From Streptomyces sp. (GTDB lineage Bacteria; Actinomycetota; Actinomycetes; Streptomycetales; Streptomycetaceae), in assembly GCF_031181555.1 (NCBI RefSeq), contig NZ_JAPSKQ010000006.1:1-64000 (forward strand): DNA of 64,000 nt, read 5' to 3'. Position 1 is the first letter of the stretch. Each line of letters begins with the position of its first letter. The position numbers and the translations under genes are program-made. Shown here one piece after another: positions 9,866-18,984 of the stretch. Under the pieces are notes generated by a model. It made no database searches, was not told the DNA's origin, and saw only the letters and a program-made list of their open reading frames with translations.

Positions 9866-11721
9866 GACGTCTCCGTCCCGACCGGGATGCCGCCGTCGGA
9901 CACCAGGACGTCGGCCGGCGCGTCGGTGCGCACGGTGCCTTCGTCGAGGATGGAGCCGAGCAGCATCTGCGTGTAGGGGTGTGAGGGCTGGACGAGCAGC
10001 TCCTCCGCGGGTCCCGTTTCCACGATCTCGCCCTGGCGCATGACCGCGATGCGGTCGCATATGTCGGCGACGACGCCGAAGTTGTGGGTGACCAGGAGTA
10101 CCGTCATGTTGAGGTCTTTCTGCAGGTCGCGCAGCAGGTCGAGGATCTCCGCCTGCACGGTCACGTCGAGTGCGGTGGTCGGCTCGTCGGCGATGAGCAG
10201 CAGAGGTCGGCTCGCGACGGCGCCCGCGATGAGCACGCGCTGGGCCATGCCTCCCGAGATCTGGTGCGGATAGGAGTCGAAGGTCCGCCCGGGATCCGGT
10301 ATGCCCACGCGTTGCAGGAGCGCGAGGACCCGCTCGCGTGCCTCGCTCCGCGACAGGGCGGTGGCCGCCCGGACGCCCTCGACGAGCTGCGATCCCACCG
10401 TGAAGGACGGGTCCAGGTTGGACATGGGTTCCTGAGGGACGTAGGCGATCGACGTGCCCCGCACCTTGCGCAGCTCGGCTTCCGCGAGGCCCAGGAGTTC
10501 ACGTCCGTCGAGGCGGATCGAGCCCCGGGTGATCGTCGCCTCCGGGGGCAGCACACCGAGCGTGGCGAACGCGGTCTGGGTCTTGCCGGAGCCCGACTCG
10601 CCGACGAGTCCGAGAGTCTCCCCGGCCTCCAGGCTGAGGCTGACTTTGCTGACGACCTCCTTCGACTCTCCCGTGGGTGTCGGATAGGCGATGGTGAGGT
10701 CCTCCACGACGAGCAGCCCGGAGGCGGTGCCCGTCGCGCCGGCGTCCGTGGTGCCGGGCACGGCGGGGGCGGGCCGGGTCCGGGCCCCGGCGACACCGGA
10801 CGCCTTCGGCCGGCCGCCCTCCAGCGCGTCCCGCAGCGCGTTGCCGAGCAGGACCAGGGAAGCGGTCATCACTCCGAGGAACAGGCTCGGCCAGAGGAAC
10901 TGCAGGGGCTCCTCGTAGAGGTTGGTGAAGCCGTCGGCGATCATCGAGCCGAAACTGGCCACCTCGTTGGACCCGATGCCCAGGAACGCCAGTCCGGACT
11001 GTACGCTGATGGACGACCCGGCGAGGAACGCCGCCGCGATGACGATGGGGCCGCGGACAACGGACAGCACGTGCCGCCTGAGGATCCGCCGGTCCGGCAA
11101 CCCGGATACACGGGCGGCGTCGACGTAGAGCTCCTTGCTGACACCGACGACCAGGTTGCGCACCAGACGGTAGATGCCCGGGGAGAGCAGCACCCCGAAG
11201 ATCATCATCGTCACGCGGTAGTCGCCGTCGGTGACCGGGAGCAGCACGATGAGCAGCAGCAGTCCGGGGAACGTCATGACGAGGCTGAACAACCACTCGG
11301 TGACGCCGCGGACACGGCGGCCGAAGTAACCGCCGATCAGGCCGAAGGTGACGCCGATGGTGAGAGCGATGCCCGCTCCGATGAGGGCCGAGACGACGGA
11401 TGTGTTGACGGAGTTGAGCAGCCGGGCGAAGATGTCGCGCCCGCTCTTGTCCCCGCCCAGGAGGTATCCCTCCGTTCCCGGAGCGGCGTTGACCGCGTCC
11501 AGGGACGAGTCGTTGGGGCCGTGCCCGGACAGCAGCGGAGCCAGCAGACCGAGCAGGACGATGACGAGCAGGATGCCCGCGCTGATGACGGCCTGCGGAT
11601 CGCGCAGAAGCGTGTGCAGGGACGACCTCCGGCCGGCTTCGGTCGGCTTCCCGGCCGCCTGCGGTCCGGAATCCTGCGATGCGGACGTCTGCGCGTCCGA
11701 GGTGTTCACCGAGTTGCTCAA
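9862..11721 (-). CDS. fused ABC permease and ATP-binding protein (DppC-DppD fusion)
   Basis: One 619-residue frame carries two transporter parts. Residues 1-310 are a DppC-type permease with an N-terminal anchor helix and about five further membrane segments plus an EAA-type loop. After a linker rich in Ala, Pro and Gly, residues about 340-619 are a DppD-type ATPase with GESGSGKTQ, ISGGMAQRVLIAGAV and LLIADEPTTALD. The likely start is TTG 11721, which overlaps the upstream stop as TTGA; GTG 11709 is an alternative. Such fusions are known in actinobacteria. The protein completes an importer with the DppB-like permease, the separate ATPase and the binding protein. Confidence 0.9.
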   Translation of the reverse strand: MSNSVNTSDAQTSASQDSGPQAAGKPTEAGRRSSLHTLLRDPQAVISAGILLVIVLLGLLAPLLSGHGPNDSSLDAVNAAPGTEGYLLGGDKSGRDIFARLLNSVNTSVVSALIGAGIALTIGVTFGLIGGYFGRRVRGVTEWLFSLVMTFPGLLLLIVLLPVTDGDYRVTMMIFGVLLSPGIYRLVRNLVVGVSKELYVDAARVSGLPDRRILRRHVLSVVRGPIVIAAAFLAGSSISVQSGLAFLGIGSNEVASFGSMIADGFTNLYEEPLQFLWPSLFLGVMTASLVLLGNALRDALEGGRPKASGVAGARTRPAPAVPGTTDAGATGTASGLLVVEDLTIAYPTPTGESKEVVSKVSLSLEAGETLGLVGESGSGKTQTAFATLGVLPPEATITRGSIRLDGRELLGLAEAELRKVRGTSIAYVPQEPMSNLDPSFTVGSQLVEGVRAATALSRSEARERVLALLQRVGIPDPGRTFDSYPHQISGGMAQRVLIAGAVASRPLLLIADEPTTALDVTVQAEILDLLRDLQKDLNMTVLLVTHNFGVVADICDRIAVMRQGEIVETGPAEELLVQPSHPYTQMLLGSILDEGTVRTDAPADVLVSDGGIPVGTETS

Positions 11722-12659
11722 TGAACTCTCGCTTTCGGGTTGAGCCAGCCGTTCACGAGATCGACAGCGAGGTTGACGCAGACCACGAGCAGGACGCCGA
11801 AGAGGGTGATCCCCATGATGATCGGGACGTCGCCCTGCAGTGACGCGTCGAAGGCGTAGCTGCCGAAGCCGGGGAGTGCGAAGACCTTCTCGATGATCAG
11901 CGCGCCACCGAGCATCTGCACGAACTCGAGGGACAGCACGGTCAGCGCGGGGCCCGCGGCGTTGCGCAGGGCGTGCCGCAGCACGACCGACCGGGTGGAG
12001 ACTCCGCGGGTGCGGAGGGTGCGTACGTAGTCCTTGCGCAGTTCCCCGATCATGGCGCCGCGGATCTGCGCCGTCAGGTTGGCGATGCCCGGCACCATCA
12101 GGGCCGCCACCGGGATGGCGATCGATGTCGCCCAGCTGCCGGGGTCCTCGGCGAACGGTGTGTAGCCGGTCGCCGGCAGCCACTTCAGCTCGATCGCCAG
12201 CACGTAGACGAGGACGATCGCGATGAGGAGGTTCGGCACGAGGAAGCCGATGAGCGAAGCGCCCTGGGCCACTCGGTCGACGGCCCCGCCCCGGGAGGCG
12301 GCCATCACGCCGAGGACCACGCTGATCGCAGCGGTCAGGAGCAGGGCGGCGAGCACGACGGAGAGGGTGACACCGAGTCGGGCGGAAAGGGCGGAACGGA
12401 CGGGCTCCGCGGTGAAGTAGGAGGCGCCGAGGTCGCCGCGGACCGCGTGGGACAGCCAGTCCGCGTACTGGGTCAGGACGGGGCGGTCGAGCCCCATCTG
12501 GGCCTTCTGCGCCTGGATGCCCTCCGGGGTCGCCCCGCTGCCGAGAATGGTGCTGGCGACGTCGTCGAAGGAGGTGCAGAGCAGCAGGAAAGTGATCAGG
12601 GTGACGAGGACGGCGAGGACCAGGCCCGTGCCGAGGCGTCGCAGTACATAGGAAATCAT
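11718..12659 (-). CDS. Opp/Dpp-type ABC transporter permease (DppB-like)
   Basis: A 313-residue inner-membrane permease with an N-terminal helix (MISYVLRRLGTGLVLAVLVT), a periplasm-like loop of about 70 residues, and five more hydrophobic segments. The EAA-type cytoplasmic loop lies around the conserved RGAMIGELRKDYVRTLRTRG region. ATG 12659 is chosen because GAAGGAG stands 8 bases upstream; an earlier ATG at 12692 has no such site. It begins 16 bases after the binding-protein gene and ends in a TTGA overlap with the fused permease-ATPase. It forms the translocation pore with the DppC half of that fusion. Confidence 0.92.
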   Translation of the reverse strand: MISYVLRRLGTGLVLAVLVTLITFLLLCTSFDDVASTILGSGATPEGIQAQKAQMGLDRPVLTQYADWLSHAVRGDLGASYFTAEPVRSALSARLGVTLSVVLAALLLTAAISVVLGVMAASRGGAVDRVAQGASLIGFLVPNLLIAIVLVYVLAIELKWLPATGYTPFAEDPGSWATSIAIPVAALMVPGIANLTAQIRGAMIGELRKDYVRTLRTRGVSTRSVVLRHALRNAAGPALTVLSLEFVQMLGGALIIEKVFALPGFGSYAFDASLQGDVPIIMGITLFGVLLVVCVNLAVDLVNGWLNPKARVH

Positions 12660-12675
12660 CGTTCGGCTCCTTCGG

Positions 12676-14229
12676 TCACTGGTCCGTGACACCGAACTGG
12701 CGGATGGTGCTGAACGTTGAGGAACCGTCGCCGAGGTAACGGATGCCCTTCTTGGTCACCCAGTGGGTACCGACGTAGAAGACGGGCGCGTTCCAGGCGT
12801 TCTCAACGGTGAAGGCGTTGAGCTCCTTGTAGGTCTTCGCGGCCGCGGCGGGGTCCACTTCGCTGTTGGCCCGCGTCAGGAGCGAGTCGAACCGCTCCTC
12901 AGTAGTTCCGAACACGTTGCGTGTACCGGTCGGATTGAAGTTGTTCCTCACCTCGATGGGGGCGGTGCTGAGGCCGTCCATGGTGAAGAACATCGGGTAC
13001 TTCTTGGAGATGAGAGCGGAGTTGGTCTGCTGTGCCGGCACCGTCTCCCACTTCACGGTGATGCCGATCTCCTTCAGCGACTGGACGATCGTCGGCTCGA
13101 AGGGCTTGGTGTACACCAGGCTCGGCATCGGGACGGAGAACCCGTCCGGGTAACCGGCCTCGGCCAGCAGCCGCTTGGCCTCGGCCGGGTCGTAGGTGTA
13201 TGTCTTCTCCAGGGCCGGGTCGTAGGCATCGCCCTTGGGATTGAACACCTGCACCGTCGGCTTGCCACCGCCCCGCAGGATCTGCTTGACGATCTTGTCG
13301 CGGTCGAAGGCCATGTTGATCGCCTTGCGCACGCGCACGTCGCCCAGCGGCTTGAGCTTCGAGCCGCCCCGGTCGGCCAGCACCAGAACTCCCGCGGCCG
13401 TCGCCTCCACGTGCTTGACCTCGAAGCCGGAGGACTCGAGGGTGCTCACCTGCGCGGTCTCGACACTGCCGGCGTTGACCTCGCCAGCCTTGAGCGCGTT
13501 GACGGACGCGGTGCGGTCGGCGATCACCCGCACCTTGACCGTGGAAAACGGGTAGGCCTTCTTGTTCCAGTAGTCGTCGCGCCGCTTCAGCACATAGACC
13601 GAACCGTTCACCGTCGCGCCCTTGTCGAGCGTGTACGGGCCGGAGCCGACCGGGTTGAGCGCTGCGCTCTTCGACGTCATCGTCTTCGGGTCACCGATGA
13701 CCCCGGGGGCGCCCGAGAGGGCGGGCAGCAGGGAGCCGTCCGGACGCTTGAGCTTGATCACGACACTGTGGTCCCCGCTGGTCTCCACCGACGCCACGGC
13801 CGCCAGAGCCACCTGGTTCGGTCCGGAGGTCGTCCTGACGCGGTCCAGGGTGGCCTTCACCGCGGCGGAGGTCACCGGCGTGCCGGAGGTGAACTTCATG
13901 CCCTTGCGGATCTGCAGCGTCAGGACGCGCGCGTCGTCCGAGTACTCCCAGCTCTCCGCCGCGCCAGGGACGAGGCGGCCCTCGTTGTCCTGTATGAGCA
14001 GCGTGTCGTAGACCGAGTCCCAGATGTACGTCTGCTGGCCCTCGATGAGCTGGGTGGGATCGAAGGAGTTCGGGGTGCCGATGATGGCCAGTGAGAGCGT
14101 CCGGCCGGAGCCCGGCGCGGTTCCGCCTGACTGCCCGTCACATGCCGTCGTCGAGAACAGGACCGTGGTGGCGATGGCGACGGGTGCGACCCGTGACAAC
14201 GGCCGCGCGAGCGGGAAGCGGATGCGCAT
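12676..14229 (-). CDS. ABC transporter solute-binding lipoprotein, SBP family 5
   Basis: A 517-residue extracytoplasmic binding protein. ATG 14229 lies behind GAAGGAG. The N-terminus is basic, followed by a hydrophobic stretch and a cysteine in FSTTACDG, consistent with a lipoprotein signal although the lipobox is atypical. The mature protein shows family 5 features such as the VYDTLL segment near the start and the KPTVQVFNPKGDAYDP region. Family 5 proteins bind peptides, nickel, opines and also oligosaccharides. Its place at the head of an operon with five or more glycosidase and carrier genes favours a glycoside or oligosaccharide ligand. This is inferred from context. Confidence 0.9.
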   Translation of the reverse strand: MRIRFPLARPLSRVAPVAIATTVLFSTTACDGQSGGTAPGSGRTLSLAIIGTPNSFDPTQLIEGQQTYIWDSVYDTLLIQDNEGRLVPGAAESWEYSDDARVLTLQIRKGMKFTSGTPVTSAAVKATLDRVRTTSGPNQVALAAVASVETSGDHSVVIKLKRPDGSLLPALSGAPGVIGDPKTMTSKSAALNPVGSGPYTLDKGATVNGSVYVLKRRDDYWNKKAYPFSTVKVRVIADRTASVNALKAGEVNAGSVETAQVSTLESSGFEVKHVEATAAGVLVLADRGGSKLKPLGDVRVRKAINMAFDRDKIVKQILRGGGKPTVQVFNPKGDAYDPALEKTYTYDPAEAKRLLAEAGYPDGFSVPMPSLVYTKPFEPTIVQSLKEIGITVKWETVPAQQTNSALISKKYPMFFTMDGLSTAPIEVRNNFNPTGTRNVFGTTEERFDSLLTRANSEVDPAAAAKTYKELNAFTVENAWNAPVFYVGTHWVTKKGIRYLGDGSSTFSTIRQFGVTDQ

Positions 14230-14355
14230 GGGCAATCTCCTTCGACTGCGGGAGGTCCGTGAGGACGTCATGCCGGTGTTCAGGCGAAAAGCCCATGGCT
14301 TCGCCGGTGCACGACGGATGGATGGCACGTGCGAGGGGGTTCCCGGTGAATGCTT

Positions 14356-14369
14356 ACCAATAGGTTGGT
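14356..14369. promoter_or_regulatory. possible TetR-type operator
   Basis: ACCAA-TAGG-TTGGT is an inverted repeat with perfect 5-base arms and a 4-base centre, the size expected for a TetR-family half-site pair. It lies 127 bases upstream of the binding-protein start and 250 bases upstream of the TetR start. Assignment to the adjacent TetR protein is by position only. Confidence 0.4.
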
Positions 14370-14426
14370 TTTCGCTGGGAACTCTGGCCCAGGTCGGCGA
14401 GGCGCGAAAGATGAGGGTCGGCCTTT

Positions 14427-14442
14427 GTAATAAGAGCGTTAC
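14427..14442. promoter_or_regulatory. inverted repeat in divergent promoter region
   Basis: GTAA-N8-TTAC forms a short inverted repeat in an AT-rich stretch. With 4-base arms it may be chance, but it sits between two divergent genes where an operator or core promoter is expected. Confidence 0.25.
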
Positions 14443-14619
14443 TTTCGAGGTGGGCCTCGGCGGAAGTTGGATGCCGACGTCTCCGGCGTGCGGACCGACC
14501 GCGTGGTAAATGTTGGGGCGACCGGGCTGAGCGGCCGGGTGTCGAAGCTGTGGGCGAGGCGTCTGTCCGGCTGTGTCGGAAGTGGCGTCTTTGTGGCGCC
14601 GAGGAGAGAGGTGTTCACC

Positions 14620-15225
14620 GTGGGGCAGGCGAAGTCACGTGGACCGTATGCAAAGACGGCTACACGGCAGGCGGACATCCTGCGGGCGGCGCGTGACAGC
14701 TTTGCCGACCGTGGTTACGCGAGTGCCTCACTGCGTGACATCGCGGAACGGGCGGGCATCACCCACGCCGGTCTGCTGCATCACTTCCGCAACAAGGAGG
14801 AGCTGCTCGCCGCCGTGCTCGCCCAGCGGGACGCGGAGGAGTGGCAGGAGGGCAGGGCGGAGGTCGACGGGCGGAGCGAATCGCTCGGCCGCTACCTGGT
14901 GGACGTTCTGCTCCGTCATCAGAAGTCTCCCGAGCTGATGCGCCTGTGGCTCGAACTGGCCGCCGCCTCCTCCCGCCCGGACCACCCGGCGCACGACTAC
15001 TTCGTCGAACGCTACGAGCGGAGCCGCACACATCTGGCGCGGGCCGCCCATGAGCAGGCGGCCGAGGGAAAGCTTCGCGAAGGAATTTCGCCAGAACAAG
15101 CAGCCCTTCTCTTCCAGGCCGTGCTCAACGGCTTGCAGGTGCAGTGGCTGCTCGACTCGCGGATCGACCTTGCTGACGCCTTGAACGCCTTCCTTGAACT
15201 GATCCGCGCTCCGAGTGACCCGTGA
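14620..15225 (+). CDS. TetR family transcriptional regulator
   Basis: A 201-residue regulator. The N-terminal helix-turn-helix covers about residues 15-60 (ILRAARDSFADRGYASAS followed by LRDIAERAGITHAGLLHHF). The remaining residues form a helical ligand-binding domain. GTG 14620 is preferred because GGAGAGAG lies about 9 bases upstream; GTG 14611 would overlap that site. It is divergent from the glycoside operon and upstream of an MMPL exporter, so it could repress either one. A protein of this family usually binds an inverted repeat near its own promoter, and the repeat at 14356 is a candidate. Confidence 0.88.
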   Translation: MGQAKSRGPYAKTATRQADILRAARDSFADRGYASASLRDIAERAGITHAGLLHHFRNKEELLAAVLAQRDAEEWQEGRAEVDGRSESLGRYLVDVLLRHQKSPELMRLWLELAAASSRPDHPAHDYFVERYERSRTHLARAAHEQAAEGKLREGISPEQAALLFQAVLNGLQVQWLLDSRIDLADALNAFLELIRAPSDP

Positions 15226-15336
15226 GTGCGAACGTCGGCACAGGCGTGTGGCTGGCTGCACCGCTCCGGCAGACCGCCTGTGATTTGTCATGGACATAAC
15301 TCATCCGTGAGAAGGATGGGTGTCTCATCCACCAGG

Positions 15337-15359
15337 ACCAGACGGCCGCTCCGTCTGGT
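15337..15359. promoter_or_regulatory. hairpin or operator ahead of MMPL gene
   Basis: ACCAGACGG and CCGTCTGGT form perfect 9-base arms around a 5-base loop. It lies 112 bases after the TetR stop and 105 bases before the MMPL start. There is no T-run after it. It could terminate the TetR transcript or serve as an operator for the exporter gene; the sequence does not decide. Confidence 0.45.
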
Positions 15360-15463
15360 GTCTGGCGACCAGGAGGCATTGACGGCATGCGTACGATGAC
15401 GAGGCCGGGCCGAACAGGCGATCTTGGGTATCTACCCGAGACCCGACCTGGAGAACCTTCTTC

Positions 15464-17683
15464 GTGGCTACCTTCCTGTATCGCATGGGCCGTATCGCCT
15501 TCCGGCGGCGATGGCTCGTGGTGCTGCTGTGGGCCGTGCTCCTCGGCGCCCTCGGCGCCGGCGCCGCCAAGGCCCCCGGCGCCAGTGACGACGGCACCTC
15601 CTTCATGCCCGGCATCGAGGCCCAGAAGGCCTTCGATTTGATCGGCGAACGCTTCCCCGGTTCCGACGCGGACGGGGCCAGCGCACGCATCGTCTTCATC
15701 GCGGCCGACGGGGAGAAGGTCACCGCGGCCGACAACCGTGCTGCCATCGACAAACTGGTGGACGAGGCCGGCAGCGGCAGCCAGGTGGCCTCCGCCACGG
15801 GTCCCTTCCAGGCGAAGGCGGTCAGCGAGGACGCCTCCACGGCGTACGCCACGGTCAACTTCAAGGTCAAGGCCGGCGACCTCACGGACTCCAGCAAGGC
15901 CGCCCTGGAGAAGTCCATCGACGGGGCCCGCGACGCCGGCCTCACCGTCGAGGTGGGAGGCGACGCACTCGCCTCGCAGCCCTCGGCGGGCGGCACCGCC
16001 GAGGTCATCGGCTTCGCGCTGGCCGCCGTGGTCCTGCTGATCACTTTCGGATCTCTCGCAGCCGCCGGACTTCCGCTGCTGACCGCCGTCGTCGGGGTCG
16101 GCGTCACCATGGCCGGGATCATGGCGGTGGGCAGCGTCTTCGGCCTGACCGCGACCACCGGCACGCTCGCGTCGATGCTCGGCATCGCGGTCGGCATCGA
16201 CTACGCCCTGTTCGTCGTCTCCCGCTACCGGGAGGAGCGCGCGAGGGGCCGCGACGCACGGGAAGCCACCGGCCTCGCGGTCGGAACAGCCGGCTCCGCG
16301 GTCGTCTTCGCCGGTCTGACGGTGGTGATCGCCCTGGTCGGCCTGGCAGTGGTCAACGTTCCGATGCTGACCAAGATGGGCATGTGCGCCGCGGGTGCCG
16401 TCGTGGTCGCCGTGCTCGTCGCCTTGACCCTGGTCCCGGCACTGCTGGGCATGTGGCCCGACGCGGTCCTTCCCCGGCGGGCGCGCAAGGCGGACAACGG
16501 GGCCGGGACGCGCGCGTCGGCACGCGACGACGGCGGAACGCGGTGGGCCCGCTTCGTGCTGCGCCGTCCCGTGGCGGTGCTGCTGGTCTGCGTGGCGGGC
16601 CTCGGAGCGCTCGCCCTGCCCGCGGCCCAGTTGGAGATGGGCATGCCGGGCGCGGAGTCGAAACCGACCTCCACGACCGAGCGACGCGCCTACGACGCCC
16701 TCGCCGACGGCTTCGGCGCCGGTTTCAATGGCCCGCTGACAATCGTCGTCGACGCCCGGGACGCCGACGAGCCCGAGACCGCGGTCACGACCGTCGTCGA
16801 GGAGATCAAGGGCACCGAAGGCGTCGTGTCCGTCTCTCCCGCCCGTTTCAACGAGGACGGCGACACCGCACTCGTCTCGGCCGTCCCCGCCACGGGCCCG
16901 AACGACGAGAGGACGAAGGACCTGGTGCAGTCCATCCGCGCGGAGCGCGCCGGGCTGGAGGCCGACACCGGCGCGACCTTCGAGGTGACCGGCAGCACCG
17001 CGATGAACATCGACGTCGCCCAGGCCCTGAAGGATGCCCTGGTGCCGTACTTGACGGTCATCGTCGGACTGGCCCTGGTCCTGCTGCTGGTGGTCTTCCG
17101 CTCGGTGCTCGTGCCCGTCAAAGCGGCCTTCGGCTTCCTGCTCTCGGTGCTGGCGGCACTCGGTTCAGTGGTGGCCGTCTTCCAGTGGGGCTGGGGAGCG
17201 GAGCTGCTGGGCGTCGAGCAGACCGGCCCCATCATGAGCCTGATGCCGATCTTCCTGGTAGGCATCGTCTTCGGGCTGGCCATGGACTACGAGGTCTTCC
17301 TCGTGTCCCGGATGCGGGAGGCGTACGCGCACGGGGACCGTCCCGGGCAGGCGGTCGTCACGGGCTTCCGGCACAGCGCCCGCGTGGTCGTGGCCGCTGC
17401 GGCGATCATGATCGCGGTCTTCTCCGGTTTCATCGGGTCCACCGAGTCCATGATCAAGACGATCGGTTTCGGGCTCGCGGTCGCGGTCCTCTTCGACGCC
17501 TTCGTGGTGCGCATGGCCCTGGTGCCGGCGGTACTCGCCCTGCTGGGCGACAAGGCGTGGTGGCTGCCCCGCTGGCTCGACAGGCTGCTGCCCGACGTGG
17601 ACATCGAGGGCACCGGTCTCACCGCCGACCCGTCGGGCCCCGCCGACCACGCGGCGCGGCACCCCGAAACGGCTCGCACCTGA
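15464..17683 (+). CDS. MMPL family (RND superfamily) membrane transporter
   Basis: A 739-residue protein starting at GTG 15464. The layout is typical of actinobacterial MMPL proteins: one N-terminal helix, an extracytoplasmic domain (about 40-170), a five-helix sterol-sensing-like bundle, then the same arrangement repeated with the second domain at about 390-530. The membrane motifs VGIDYALFVVSRYREE and FGLAMDYEVFLVSRMREAY carry the paired acidic residues used for proton coupling. Such proteins export lipids, hydrophobic metabolites or drugs. The neighbouring TetR gene suggests ligand-induced efflux. A strong hairpin follows the stop codon. Confidence 0.92.
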   Translation: MATFLYRMGRIAFRRRWLVVLLWAVLLGALGAGAAKAPGASDDGTSFMPGIEAQKAFDLIGERFPGSDADGASARIVFIAADGEKVTAADNRAAIDKLVDEAGSGSQVASATGPFQAKAVSEDASTAYATVNFKVKAGDLTDSSKAALEKSIDGARDAGLTVEVGGDALASQPSAGGTAEVIGFALAAVVLLITFGSLAAAGLPLLTAVVGVGVTMAGIMAVGSVFGLTATTGTLASMLGIAVGIDYALFVVSRYREERARGRDAREATGLAVGTAGSAVVFAGLTVVIALVGLAVVNVPMLTKMGMCAAGAVVVAVLVALTLVPALLGMWPDAVLPRRARKADNGAGTRASARDDGGTRWARFVLRRPVAVLLVCVAGLGALALPAAQLEMGMPGAESKPTSTTERRAYDALADGFGAGFNGPLTIVVDARDADEPETAVTTVVEEIKGTEGVVSVSPARFNEDGDTALVSAVPATGPNDERTKDLVQSIRAERAGLEADTGATFEVTGSTAMNIDVAQALKDALVPYLTVIVGLALVLLLVVFRSVLVPVKAAFGFLLSVLAALGSVVAVFQWGWGAELLGVEQTGPIMSLMPIFLVGIVFGLAMDYEVFLVSRMREAYAHGDRPGQAVVTGFRHSARVVVAAAAIMIAVFSGFIGSTESMIKTIGFGLAVAVLFDAFVVRMALVPAVLALLGDKAWWLPRWLDRLLPDVDIEGTGLTADPSGPADHAARHPETART

Positions 17684-17695
17684 CGTGTGGACTAC

Positions 17696-17740
17696 GACCC
17701 GGGCCGCTGCCACGCCGTACACGGCGCAGCGGCCCGGGTC
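17696..17740 (+). terminator. strong intrinsic-type terminator hairpin
   Basis: GACCCGGGCCGCTGC at 17696-17710 pairs perfectly with GCAGCGGCCCGGGTC at 17726-17740. The 15-base loop itself contains GCCGT-AC-ACGGC, so the stem can extend further. It starts 13 bases after the MMPL stop. No U-run follows, which is usual in Streptomyces. Confidence 0.85.
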
Positions 17741-17787
17741 TGCCAGCATGTCCTTGGTTCCCCGTCCCCCTCCGGAGAGATCGCACC

Positions 17788-18984
17788 ATGAGAACCACCT
17801 GGCGGCGTTGGACCGGCAGCGAACCCGGGGCCTCCGGCATTGTCGTGCCCGCCGCACTGTTCCTGGTGACGACTGCCGGCTGCTTCGTCACCGGCTGGCT
17901 GATCTCCGAGTCCCTTCCCCTGCGGCCTGCGGTCCTCCTGTCCTTCGTTGCCTGTGCGGCGGTGCGCTGGCGGCACCGCCACGCGTCCGCCGTCCTGGCC
18001 GTGACCACCCTGTGCACCGTCGGGCTGGGAGCTCTCGGCTACCTGCTGACCCCGCTCCTCATGGGGCCGCTCCTGACCGCGCAGTACTCCGTCAGCCTGC
18101 ACACCGACCGCAGGACCACACGGATCAGCGTGTCGGCCGCCACCGTGGGCATGGTGCTCGCCGGGCTGTGGGGCACCCCGTCCCTCCGGCACTCGCTGAT
18201 CATCGCCGTCGTCAACCCGGCGGGATGGGTGTTGTTGACCGCCGCCTTCGGGAGCTACGTCCGGGTGCGCCGGGAGTACGCCGTGGCCCGTGCCGAACAC
18301 ATCGAGCGTGAGCGGGAGGAACTGGCGCGTCACCGTGTCGTCCAGGAGCGCATGCGCATCGCCCGGGAACTGCACGACGTCGTCGCCCACCATCTCGCCC
18401 TGGCGAACGCGCAGGCCACGACCGCCGCTCACCTGGCGCAGTCGAACCCGGCCCAGGCCATCGACATGCTGGGGCACTTGTCCGGAACCACCGGCGAGGC
18501 GCTGCGGGAGATGAAGAGAACGGTGGGTCTCCTCCGCCAGGACACCGACACGTCCGACGAGCTGGCCCCCGCCCCCGGCCTCGAGCAGCTGCCCGACCTG
18601 ATCGCCACCTGCTCGGAAGCCGGCCTGGACGTGTCCGTCGAGGTGAAGGGGCGACCACGACCCCTGAACCCCGGACTGGGCCTGACGGCGTACCGGATCA
18701 TCCAGGAGGCATTGACCAACGCCACCAAGTACGCCGCCCCCCCGGCCGCTCGTGTCCGGCTGGTCTACACGTCCTCGGACCTGACCCTCCTCGTCGCCAA
18801 CGACACCGCTCAGTACGGTGACGCGCCGCCACGCACTTCCCAGCGTGGTTTCGGGCTGGTCGGCATGCGCGAGCGCGCCCTCGCCGCGGGCGGCACCTTC
18901 CGCGCCGGCCACAGCGGACAGGGCGGGTTCGAGGTGTTCTGCTCCCTTCCACTCAACAACGACGACGAACGGCCCGCCCCATGA
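17788..18984 (+). CDS. two-component sensor histidine kinase (NarL-type, HisKA_3)
   Basis: A 398-residue membrane kinase. The first 170 or so residues contain about five hydrophobic segments with almost no external loop, so it probably senses a membrane or intracellular cue. The phospho-acceptor is His196 in RIARELHDVVAHHL. The ATP-binding domain includes YRIIQEALTNATKYA (N box) and GFGLVGMRERALAAGG. ATG 17788 follows CCGGAGAG. It overlaps the response regulator gene by four bases (ATGA), so the two are coupled partners. The signal and regulon are unknown; the adjacent MMPL exporter is an obvious candidate target. Confidence 0.93.
   Translation: MRTTWRRWTGSEPGASGIVVPAALFLVTTAGCFVTGWLISESLPLRPAVLLSFVACAAVRWRHRHASAVLAVTTLCTVGLGALGYLLTPLLMGPLLTAQYSVSLHTDRRTTRISVSAATVGMVLAGLWGTPSLRHSLIIAVVNPAGWVLLTAAFGSYVRVRREYAVARAEHIEREREELARHRVVQERMRIARELHDVVAHHLALANAQATTAAHLAQSNPAQAIDMLGHLSGTTGEALREMKRTVGLLRQDTDTSDELAPAPGLEQLPDLIATCSEAGLDVSVEVKGRPRPLNPGLGLTAYRIIQEALTNATKYAAPPAARVRLVYTSSDLTLLVANDTAQYGDAPPRTSQRGFGLVGMRERALAAGGTFRAGHSGQGGFEVFCSLPLNNDDERPAP

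Larger units (their letters stand above)
14230..14619. other. divergent intergenic region between glycoside operon and TetR gene
   Basis: About 390 bases without a convincing gene separate the outward-facing binding-protein gene and the TetR gene. The AT content is higher than in the flanks around 14350-14450, as expected for promoters. Two small inverted repeats lie here (14356-14369 and 14427-14442). A weak open frame from 14467 continues into the TetR gene but has poor codon bias and no ribosome site before 14620. I could not assign -35 and -10 boxes with confidence. Confidence 0.6.
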
